DNA of 64,000 bases from Planotetraspora kaengkrachanensis (GTDB lineage: Bacteria; Actinomycetota; Actinomycetes; Streptosporangiales; Streptosporangiaceae), in NCBI RefSeq assembly GCF_016862895.1, contig NZ_BONV01000013.1:62001-126000 (forward strand), given 5' to 3'. Both the position numbers and the translations under genes were made by a program. Below, in pieces: positions 42,062 to 48,994 of this stretch; positions within the stretch are counted from its first letter, which is position 1, and each line of letters begins with the position of its first letter. Below the pieces are notes generated by a model. The model was not told the DNA's origin, did not search any database, and saw nothing but the letters and a program-made list of their open reading frames with translations.

Positions 42062-42865
42062 CTAGGCGATGCGCACGGCCCCGGACGCCTTGGCCTCGCC
42101 CTTCAGCCAGCCGTCGTGCCCCGCCTCGGCGGTCCAGGTCATCCCGCCGTAGTTCACCTCGCGCAGGCCGTACTTCTGCGCGTTGGAGACGTACCACTCG
42201 GCGATCAGCCAGCCGTGCCTGGCCGAGGAGTCGTCGCCCAGCGCCCTCACGAGCTGCTTGCGCGCCTCGTCGGGCCGGGGCGTGACGGGCTTGTCCGCCG
42301 GGGGGTACCAGCAGTGGACGGCCTTGGGCACGCGACCGGCGAAGGCGGCCGTGAGGATCTTGGCGGACTCCTCGTGCTGCGCGTACGCGGAGCCGTCGGC
42401 CGAGCGCTGGACGGCCTGCGCCGCCTCATGGAGGGGCAGGGACTTGTAGTGCTTGACCTTCTCCAGCGCGGCGAAGAACTTCCTGGTCGCGTAGACGGGG
42501 TCGGTGAGCTGCTCGGGTGTGCCCCATCCCTGCGAGGGCCGCTGCTGGAAGACCCCCACCGAGTCCCGGTCGCCGAACGGCAGGTTGGCCAGCTTCGACT
42601 CCTGGATGGCGGTCACGTAGGCGATCTGCAGAGCGCGCTCCGGCAGCTTCCGCCGGGCCGCGACCGCCGCGATCGTGGCGGCGATCTGGGCCTGCTCGAT
42701 GTCGAGATCCAGCGTGCCGTCCGAGGTCGTGACCAGGCAGTGTTCGCCTAAGGCGAACGGCTGGGCCTTCTTCATCAGGTGGTAGACGCCGTAACCGGCG
42801 CCTCCGACGACCAGGACGGCGATGATCAGTACGGTCAGGCCTACGCGGGAACGACGCCGAGTCAC
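42062..42865 (-). CDS. Membrane-anchored lysozyme-like protein
   Basis: A 267-residue protein: a basic start, one membrane helix (VGLTVLIIAVLVVGGAGYGVYHLM), then an extracytoplasmic helical domain with AYVTAIQESKLANLPFGDRDSVGVFQQRPSQGWG (in pieces; about 80-115). An E-S-K...GLFQQRP-like pattern is found in lytic-transglycosylase-like domains, Glu being the candidate acid. A family of such proteins is common in actinobacteria, often misnamed as metal transporters. Activity is not certain. GTG 42865 lies directly after GGAGG, so spacing is poor. Confidence 0.75.
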   Translation of the reverse strand: MTRRRSRVGLTVLIIAVLVVGGAGYGVYHLMKKAQPFALGEHCLVTTSDGTLDLDIEQAQIAATIAAVAARRKLPERALQIAYVTAIQESKLANLPFGDRDSVGVFQQRPSQGWGTPEQLTDPVYATRKFFAALEKVKHYKSLPLHEAAQAVQRSADGSAYAQHEESAKILTAAFAGRVPKAVHCWYPPADKPVTPRPDEARKQLVRALGDDSSARHGWLIAEWYVSNAQKYGLREVNYGGMTWTAEAGHDGWLKGEAKASGAVRIA

Positions 42866-42886
42866 CCTCCAGAAACTACCGGCCGA

Positions 42887-43531
42887 TCAAGGTAGGCGTT
42901 CCACTCGGATGGAACCCGGCGTCAGCGGGCGGGTGTAGAAGGACGACCACTGACCGCCCTGGACGCGCTCGAACGACAGCAGCCGGCCGTCGACGGCCCG
43001 GTAGTGGGCGAAGTCGAGGAGCCCCCGGTCCGGGTGGCCCGTCATCCCCTCGGAGCGGAACGCCACCGTGCCGCGGTCGATGGGGAAGAACTCCACGCCT
43101 TCCATGATCAGCATGTGCTTGGCCGGGACCATCCCCTGGGTCGGCACCTGGGTCCACAACATGACCTCGAGGTGGAGGGGCTCGCCCTCCGCGGAGCCGC
43201 GCCGCTCCTCGACCGACAGCCACTGATAGCGCCGGACGCCCTCGTCGAGGAGGTACTCCGTCCACTGGTCGCCCTGCCGCGACAGGTGCAGAGCGCCGAT
43301 GGCACGGGACTTCACGCCCTGGATGTGGACGGTGTCCCCGACCTTGATCGTCCTGGGGTCGAAGTAGTCGGCCGCCGGGGCCGGAACGCGGACGGGCGCG
43401 ATCTCCGGCGTCTCGGGCGGCAGCGGCGGCATGGGCGCGGGAACCCTGCCCTGCCGGGCCGTCGCGACGAACGCGCCCAGGACGACGACCAGTGTGGCGA
43501 CACCCAACACGAGCACGACCGCTGCCGTCAT
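42887..43531 (-). CDS. DUF4178 domain protein, membrane anchored
   Basis: A 214-residue protein with an N-terminal membrane helix (AAVVLVLGVATLVVVLGAFVATA), a Pro-rich linker and a DUF4178 domain (from about residue 58: DYFDPRTIKVGDTVHIQGVKS, then EYLLDEG-x-RRYQWLSVEE). The family is uncharacterised and often lies near genes for small membrane proteins. ATG 43531. It is between dapC (upstream) and the lysozyme-like gene (downstream), all on the minus strand with short gaps. Confidence 0.82.
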   Translation of the reverse strand: MTAAVVLVLGVATLVVVLGAFVATARQGRVPAPMPPLPPETPEIAPVRVPAPAADYFDPRTIKVGDTVHIQGVKSRAIGALHLSRQGDQWTEYLLDEGVRRYQWLSVEERRGSAEGEPLHLEVMLWTQVPTQGMVPAKHMLIMEGVEFFPIDRGTVAFRSEGMTGHPDRGLLDFAHYRAVDGRLLSFERVQGGQWSSFYTRPLTPGSIRVERLP

Positions 43532-43542
43532 GCCGCGCGATC

Positions 43543-44622
43543 CTACTGGAGGCGGCGCACCACCGCATCGATCCTTTCATCGGTTGCCGTAAGGGCGATC
43601 CGCACATGCGCACGACCTGCGACTCCGTAAAAGTCGCCCGGCGCCACCAAAATGCCTTTTTCGGCCAGCACGCGTACCTGGTCCCAGCAGCCGGTGCCGT
43701 CGGTGGCCCACAGATAGAGGCCCGCCGTGGAGTGGTCGATCCGCCAGCCCGCCCGCTCCAGCGCGGGACGCAGCACCTCCCGGCGCCGCGCGTACCGCTC
43801 CCGCTGCTCGTCCGCGTGCTCGTCGTCGTCGAGGACGGCGGCCATCGCGGCCTGGACCGGGGAGGAGACCATCATCCCCGCGTGCTTGCGCACCTCCAGG
43901 AGCCGCTTCACCAGGACGGGGTCTCCGGATACGAATCCGGCGCGGTAGCCCGCGAGGTTGGATCGCTTGGACAACGAGTGGACCGCGAGGAGCCCCTCGT
44001 GGGAGCCCCCGCAGACGTCGGGGTGCAGCACGGAGACCGGGTGGTCCTCCCAGCCGAGCTCGAGGTAGCACTCGTCGGAGGCCACCACCGCGCCGCGCTC
44101 GCGCGCCCAGGCGACGACCTTGCGCAGGTGTTCGGCGGGCAGCACCCTGCCCGTCGGGTTGGACGGCGAGTTGACCCAGACGAGCGGCACCCGCTCGGGG
44201 CCCACGGCGAGGAGGCCGTCCACCGCGTACGGCTCGGCGCCCGCGAGGCGGGCGCCGACGTCGTAGGTGGGATACGCCAACTCGGGGATGACGACACGGT
44301 CCCCGCGCCCCGCGCCCAGAAGCGTCGGCAGCCAGGCGACCAGTTCCTTGGAGCCGATCGTCGGCAGCACGTCGGCCGGGTCGACCGTGACCCCGTGCCG
44401 GCGCCGCAGCCATCCCGCGGCCGCCTCACGCAGCCGCGCCGTGCCGTACGTCTGGGGATACCCGGGACTGTCGGCGGCCGCGGCGAGCGCCTTGCGCGCG
44501 ACCGGGGGCACCGGGTCGACGGGCGTGCCGATGGACAGGTCGGCGATCCCGTCCGCGTGAGCCTGGGCCAGCTCCTTGTACGGCGCGAGCCGGTCCCACG
44601 GGAAGTCGGGCAACTCGATCAA
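43543..44622 (-). CDS. dapC: Succinyldiaminopimelate transaminase
   Basis: A 359-residue fold-type I PLP aminotransferase. Landmarks: LSIGTPVDPVPP (about 29), GS-K-ELVAWLPTLL, VNSPSNPTGRV (about 149-159), SDECYLELGW (about 181) and the PLP lysine in HSLSKRSNLAGYRAGF (about 216). Adjacent ferredoxin and nearby dapE match the Rv1177-Rv1178 arrangement, supporting N-succinyl-LL-DAP:2-oxoglutarate transamination. TTG 44622 (LIELPDFPWDRLAPYK) is the start; GGGGTGA lies upstream. Longer upstream reading is antisense-like. Confidence 0.92.
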   Translation of the reverse strand: MIELPDFPWDRLAPYKELAQAHADGIADLSIGTPVDPVPPVARKALAAAADSPGYPQTYGTARLREAAAGWLRRRHGVTVDPADVLPTIGSKELVAWLPTLLGAGRGDRVVIPELAYPTYDVGARLAGAEPYAVDGLLAVGPERVPLVWVNSPSNPTGRVLPAEHLRKVVAWARERGAVVASDECYLELGWEDHPVSVLHPDVCGGSHEGLLAVHSLSKRSNLAGYRAGFVSGDPVLVKRLLEVRKHAGMMVSSPVQAAMAAVLDDDEHADEQRERYARRREVLRPALERAGWRIDHSTAGLYLWATDGTGCWDQVRVLAEKGILVAPGDFYGVAGRAHVRIALTATDERIDAVVRRLQ

Positions 44623-44654
44623 CGGATCACCCCGGTCAGCGGACGGGCCCGCAC

Positions 44655-44981
44655 TCAGTGGTCCTCGGCCTGCGGGGGGAGCGCGGCGACGACGGCGTGG
44701 TCCTTGTCGATCTTCCCCACCTTCGACGCGCCGCCGGGCGACCCGAGCTCGTCGAAGAACTCCACGTTGGCCTTGTAGAAGTCCTTCCACTGGTCGGGAA
44801 GGTCATCCTCGTAGAAGATCGCCTCTACCGGGCACACCGGCTCACACGCCCCGCAGTCCACGCACTCGTCGGGGTGGATGTAGAGCATGCGCTCGCCCTC
44901 ATAGATGCAATCGACGGGGCACTCCTCGATGCACGCCTTGTCCAGGACATCCACGCAAGGCTGCGCGATGACGTACGTCAC
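44655..44981 (-). CDS. fdxA: 7Fe ferredoxin (FdxA/FdxC type)
   Basis: A 108-residue ferredoxin. [17 protein letters not shown] holds the [3Fe-4S] set with a modified spacing and [15 protein letters not shown] holds the [4Fe-4S] set; the remainder is the acidic C-terminal extension of actinobacterial 7Fe ferredoxins. It serves as an electron carrier. GTG 44981 has AAGGAG 7 bases upstream. It sits 32 bases upstream of dapC, a conserved actinobacterial pairing. Confidence 0.95.
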   Translation of the reverse strand: MTYVIAQPCVDVLDKACIEECPVDCIYEGERMLYIHPDECVDCGACEPVCPVEAIFYEDDLPDQWKDFYKANVEFFDELGSPGGASKVGKIDKDHAVVAALPPQAEDH

Positions 44982-45078
44982 CTCGGGCTCCTTCTGGTTG
45001 CACGGCTCGGCCGCGGTTTGCTACGCCCTAGTATTGCGTTGCCTGTCGAGTAGCCGGAACAGGAGGGGGCCAATCATC

Positions 45079-45324
45079 GTGAGCCCTCAGTTCGGAGCCA
45101 GGCTGGTCGTGGCCATCACCCCCGAAGACGTGGGGCGACGGGTGACCGTGCGACGTGTCGACACCGGTGGTTTCCGTGACGCGGTCGGCGTGTTGGAATC
45201 GTGGACCGGCGGCGTCCTCACCCTGCGCAGACGCGACGGCTCGACGGTCGAGATCGCAGAGGCCTCCATGGTGGCGGCCAAGATCGTGAACCCTCCCCCG
45301 CGTGCCTCCTCGACCGGCGGCTGA
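45079..45324 (+). CDS. Isolated SH3-like domain as in Rv0428c-type acetyltransferases
   Basis: An 81-residue protein. LVVAITPEDVGRRVTVRRV, GVLESWTGGVLTLRRRDGSTVEI and MVAAKIVNPPPR match the N-terminal SH3-like domain that precedes the GNAT domain in Rv0428c-like actinobacterial acetyltransferases, often encoded beside ferredoxin/dapC. Here the reading frame stops right after the domain and no GNAT domain follows. GTG 45079 has AGGAGGGGG 9 bases upstream, so the short form looks expressed. Confidence 0.78.
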   Translation: MSPQFGARLVVAITPEDVGRRVTVRRVDTGGFRDAVGVLESWTGGVLTLRRRDGSTVEIAEASMVAAKIVNPPPRASSTGG

Positions 45325-45345
45325 CCAGCACCGATCATACGTAGC

Positions 45346-46434
45346 GTGACCATACGTGCCAGTGCTGTAGTGGTGATGCTCGTCTCGGTGGCCGCGGCGT
45401 GCTCGACGCCGTCGTCGAAGGGCGACAAGGAGCTCCCGCCGGTGAACCCGATGGCGACGAGCATGAAGAACGGGTTCTCCACCATGGACAGGCTGGTGGA
45501 GGCCGCCAAGCGGGAGGGCACGCTGACCGTCGTGGGGCTGCCGCGCGCCTGGGTGAACTACGCGGAGATCATCGACCGCTTCTCCGACAAGTACGGCATC
45601 AAGGTCATCGGGATCTCCCCCGAGGCGAACAGCCAGCAGGAGATCGACGCGGCGACCCGGCTGCGCGGGACCAAGGACGCGCCCGACGTCTTCGACCTGA
45701 GCCTGGACGTCGCGGTCGCGAACGCCAAGCGCTTCGCCCCTTACAAGGTCGCCGGCTGGGGCGACGTCCCCGACCGGCTGAAGGACGCCAAGGGCCTCTG
45801 GTACGGCGCGTACGGCGGCTACATGTCGATCGGCTACGACCCCAGGAAGCTCTCGGCCCCGGCGTCCTACGCGGCGCTGGCCAAGCCGGGCGTCTCCGTG
45901 GCGCTGCCCGGCGACCCCCTGCGGATCGCCTCCGCCTTCGGCGGCGTCATGGCCGCCTCGCTCGACGGCGGCAAGGTCGACGCCGCACGCGGCGTTGACC
46001 TGTTCGCCCGGATCAAGCGCGCCGGGATGCTCAGCCAGCCCGACCGCGCCGCCTCCGTGCTCGACTGGGACTTCCTCAACACCGCGAGGGCCGAGGCCTC
46101 CGCCAGGGACGGCAAGCCCGCCTGGCAGGTGACGATCCCGCGTGACGCGGTCCTCGCGTCCTACTACGTGCAGGCGATCAACAAGGACGCCCCGCATCCG
46201 GCCGCAGCGCGGCTGTGGGAGGAGTTCCTGCTGTCCGACGAGGGCCAGAACCTGTACCTCAAGGCCTACGCCCGGCCGGCCAGGATGGAGGCGATGGAGA
46301 TGCGCGGGACGCTCGACAAGACCGCGGCCGCCAAGCTCCCCGCCGCGACGGGAACTCCCGTCGTCCTCACCATCCCGGAGCAGGATGAGGCCAAGTCCTA
46401 CCTCAAGACACATTGGTCACAAGCGGTGGGCTAA
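45346..46434 (+). CDS. ABC-type solute-binding lipoprotein, orphan
   Basis: A 362-residue periplasmic-binding-protein type 2 protein. The signal peptide ends in a lipobox (SVAAACS, Cys near residue 19). LVEAAKREGTLTVVGLP, FSDKYGIKVIGISPEANSQQEIDA and a C-terminal LWEEFLLSDEGQNLYLKAYARPARM resemble the iron(III)/polyamine-type binders. No permease or ATPase genes adjoin it, so the transporter is elsewhere or the protein acts alone. GTG 45346 lies shortly after a catacgt element; no good binding site. Confidence 0.88.
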   Translation: MTIRASAVVVMLVSVAAACSTPSSKGDKELPPVNPMATSMKNGFSTMDRLVEAAKREGTLTVVGLPRAWVNYAEIIDRFSDKYGIKVIGISPEANSQQEIDAATRLRGTKDAPDVFDLSLDVAVANAKRFAPYKVAGWGDVPDRLKDAKGLWYGAYGGYMSIGYDPRKLSAPASYAALAKPGVSVALPGDPLRIASAFGGVMAASLDGGKVDAARGVDLFARIKRAGMLSQPDRAASVLDWDFLNTARAEASARDGKPAWQVTIPRDAVLASYYVQAINKDAPHPAAARLWEEFLLSDEGQNLYLKAYARPARMEAMEMRGTLDKTAAAKLPAATGTPVVLTIPEQDEAKSYLKTHWSQAVG

Positions 46435-46470
46435 GCGTGCACAACTCGCAGGGGCACCCGAAGCCGTAAA

Positions 46471-47286
46471 GTGTGTCGCTATCTGAATGACTCAGAATGC
46501 GAGCTGATCTTGCGGTACGAAACCCCCTATCTCACGAGATGGAATGCTCGTGCGTATGACAGCTCCTTCGGCTACGTCTCCGCGCACGGAGCGCCGCTCG
46601 TGGAGCTGCTCGATCCCCAGCCGGGCGAGCGGGTACTCGACCTCGGCTGCGGGACCGGCGTGCTCACGGCCGACCTCGCCGCCCGCGGCGCCGAGGTCCT
46701 GGGGATCGACGGCTCGCACTCGATGATCGAGACGGCCATCGCCCAGCATCCCGGTCTGGACTTCATCGTCGGCGACGGTCACGATTTCACGGTGGCCCAG
46801 CCGTACGACGCGGTCTTCTCCAACGCCGCGCTGCACTGGATGAGCCGTGACCCCGAGGCGGTGATCGCATGTGTGCGCATGGCCCTGCGCCCTGGCGGAC
46901 GGTTCGTGGCGGAACTCGGCGGCGCGGGCAACTGCGCGGCGCTCACGTCCGCCATGCTGACCGCCTGGCGGGAGCACGGCCTGCGCGAGCCCGAGCTTCC
47001 CTGGTACTTTCCCAGCCCGGCCGAGTACGCCCGTCGCCTGGAGCAGGGGGGCTTCACCGTCCGGATCCTGGAATACTTCGATCGACCGACACCGCTCGAC
47101 GACTGCCCGAACGGCGCCGCCGACTGGGTGCGGCTGTTCGCGGGCTCCCTGCTGGACGGCGTGCCGCCGGCGACCGTGGAGCCGCTGCTGCTGCGGGTCA
47201 ACGAGCTCGCCGCCCCCGCCCTTCGCCGGGAGTCCGGGTGGATGGCCGACTACGTCCGGCTGCGGTTCGCCGCCGTTCGTCCCTGA
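46471..47286 (+). CDS. Class I SAM-dependent methyltransferase
   Basis: A protein of up to 271 residues with a complete SAM fold: VLDLGCGTGVLTADLA (motif I, about 55-70), VLGIDGSHSMIE, YDAVFSNAALHWM and ALRPGGRFVAELGG. It resembles trans-aconitate/UbiE-like methyltransferases; substrate unknown. The start is uncertain: GTG 46471 lacks a binding site and overlaps a TAAAGT hexamer, and TTG 46510 (LRYETPYLTRWNARAYD) would fit the family better. It ends 66 bases before the four-gene cassette. Confidence 0.85.
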   Translation: MCRYLNDSECELILRYETPYLTRWNARAYDSSFGYVSAHGAPLVELLDPQPGERVLDLGCGTGVLTADLAARGAEVLGIDGSHSMIETAIAQHPGLDFIVGDGHDFTVAQPYDAVFSNAALHWMSRDPEAVIACVRMALRPGGRFVAELGGAGNCAALTSAMLTAWREHGLREPELPWYFPSPAEYARRLEQGGFTVRILEYFDRPTPLDDCPNGAADWVRLFAGSLLDGVPPATVEPLLLRVNELAAPALRRESGWMADYVRLRFAAVRP

Positions 47287-47310
47287 CGCAGGGGCCCTGC
47301 GAATGGGGAT

Positions 47311-47328
47311 TTGTCAGACTATGGTCTG
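47311..47328. promoter_or_regulatory. Dyad overlapping a candidate -10, upstream of cassette
   Basis: cagac-tatg-gtctg (47315-47328) is a perfect 5-bp-arm palindrome. TATGGT at 47320-47325 within it fits an actinobacterial -10 hexamer, 28 bases before the first cassette ATG. A repressor bound here would block the promoter. The adjacent atttgtcagac 11-mer also forms the arms of the inverted repeat at 12539-12587. Confidence 0.4.
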
Positions 47329-47352
47329 GTCCGACGGAGTGATGGGGAAAGC

Positions 47353-48990
47353 ATGAACTTCTGCCTGAGTGACCTCGTGCCACCGCTGCGCTGGAGTGAC
47401 GCCTCCCGCATCGGAATCCTGCACGAGCAGGGCGAACTGCCGGACGCCTGGTGGCGCAGCCTGCCCATGGAGCGGGTGCTCGGTGTCATGGACCCCGAGG
47501 ACCTCGGCGAGCTGATCACCGACCTGGCGCTCGAGCACTGGCCGGCCGCCGCCGTTGGCGACGTCCTGCCGGCCCTCTACGTGCTCGACCCGGACGAGGC
47601 CGACGACCCCCAGGTCGCGATCGCGCTCGACCGCGCCGGGTCCTGGCCCGGGCTGCTCACCCTCTCCGGCCGCGAGCTCACCGACCAGCCCTTCATCAAG
47701 GCGCGGCCTGTGCTGACCGCCCTTTTCACCGCCGTGTTCGCGCGGCTGGCGCCGTCCCTGAGCGAGGAGGCCGAGCCGGCCGCCGCCAGGACGCGCCTGG
47801 CGGAGAGCCCGGCCAGGCACCTCAAGTCGGTGCCCGAGGTGCCCGCCCCGAGGCGCCCGCAGAACGAGGTCGACTTCCCCGCCCTGATCGACGCGGCGTT
47901 CTCCGACATGGACGACAGGACCTGGATGGTCGCGCAGAACCGGGTCTTCACTGACGCGCCGTCCGCCGTCGAGGAGCTGGCCAAGCTCCTCGCCGTCTCC
48001 TCCGACGTCATCCACGCGCTGGAGACCACTCTGCGCGTCTGGCTGGCCGAGTGGCTCGGCAAACCGGAGGCCGCGCCGTACAAGGCGCACCTGGCGTGGC
48101 TCGCCGACGAGCTGGGGGTCGCCGCGCCGAAGAACCGGCTGATCACGGCGGCCGACTGGCACGAGCACGAGTTGCGCTCGCTCGACGTGCCCGCCTGGCA
48201 CTTCGTGGCGGCGACCCTGCCCGGCTACCACGTGGCGGGCGACTGGGTGGTGGCGGGAGACCTCGCCGAGCTGCACGAGCGCACACGTGGCCTGATCGTC
48301 AACGCCGAGCGGCCGCCGACCGTGGCCCGGGCACTGGAGCTGGTCTCCTCCCTCGGCATCCACCCGGACGTGGCCAAGGAGTGGCTGGAGAACGTCCCGC
48401 AGCTGCGCATCCAGAGCAGCAGCAAGGCCAACGGCGCGCGGCGCGCCGCGAACGGCGCGGCGGCCGACAAGCCGGTGGGCCAGCTCAAGGACGTGTCCCT
48501 CACGCGAAGGTGCTTCCGCCAGCCTGACGGGCGCTGGTGGCTGCGGGTGGACGTCACCGACGAGCATCTGCGGGGCGCCGAGGTGCCCATGCCGACCGGT
48601 TTCGCGGCCTATCTCGGTCTCACGCCGGGCGAGAACCGGCCCGCGCGGAGCGCCGCGGGAGACGTGGAGCTCACCTGGATATCGCGGCCCGGCTTCGGCT
48701 CGCTGCAGCGGATCCTCAGCGAGGTGGCCGCCAAGGAGGGCAGCCACGTCTTCCTGACCATGTCAGACGAGGGCATGTTGCGGGTGCGGCACCTGGCGGC
48801 GGCCAACGGCGGCGACGCGACCTCCCAGGCGCTGCGCCTGGTCGGGTACACGGCCCCAGGGGGCACCCCCGACCAGGCCGTACGCGTGATCGCGACGAGG
48901 ATCGGCCTCACCGGGCCGGCGGGGCGGCCGGAGCTCATCACCCGGCTCCGCGAACGAGGCGACCGCGACCTCATCTCCTTACTGGACTAG
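47353..48990 (+). CDS. Cassette protein A: paralog of protein C, degenerate HTH
   Basis: A 545-residue soluble protein of no recognised family. It is homologous to the gene at 51105 at both ends: start (NFCLSDLVPPLRW; PDAWWRSLPMER) and C-terminal ~165 residues (KDVSLTRRCFRQPDGRWWLRVD, PTGFAAYLGLTPG, GSHVFLTMSD, RLRERGDRDLISLLD). The middle (about 206-236, VEELAKLLAVSSDVIHALETTL) aligns with the sigma-region-4-like HTH of protein C but lacks its RERIRQIE residues. The ~75-residue winged-helix part of C is replaced by a short Ala/Asn/Lys linker. The stop is 4 bases before the helicase ATG, so they are coupled. Confidence 0.82.
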   Translation: MNFCLSDLVPPLRWSDASRIGILHEQGELPDAWWRSLPMERVLGVMDPEDLGELITDLALEHWPAAAVGDVLPALYVLDPDEADDPQVAIALDRAGSWPGLLTLSGRELTDQPFIKARPVLTALFTAVFARLAPSLSEEAEPAAARTRLAESPARHLKSVPEVPAPRRPQNEVDFPALIDAAFSDMDDRTWMVAQNRVFTDAPSAVEELAKLLAVSSDVIHALETTLRVWLAEWLGKPEAAPYKAHLAWLADELGVAAPKNRLITAADWHEHELRSLDVPAWHFVAATLPGYHVAGDWVVAGDLAELHERTRGLIVNAERPPTVARALELVSSLGIHPDVAKEWLENVPQLRIQSSSKANGARRAANGAAADKPVGQLKDVSLTRRCFRQPDGRWWLRVDVTDEHLRGAEVPMPTGFAAYLGLTPGENRPARSAAGDVELTWISRPGFGSLQRILSEVAAKEGSHVFLTMSDEGMLRVRHLAAANGGDATSQALRLVGYTAPGGTPDQAVRVIATRIGLTGPAGRPELITRLRERGDRDLISLLD

Positions 48991-48994
48991 GGCG

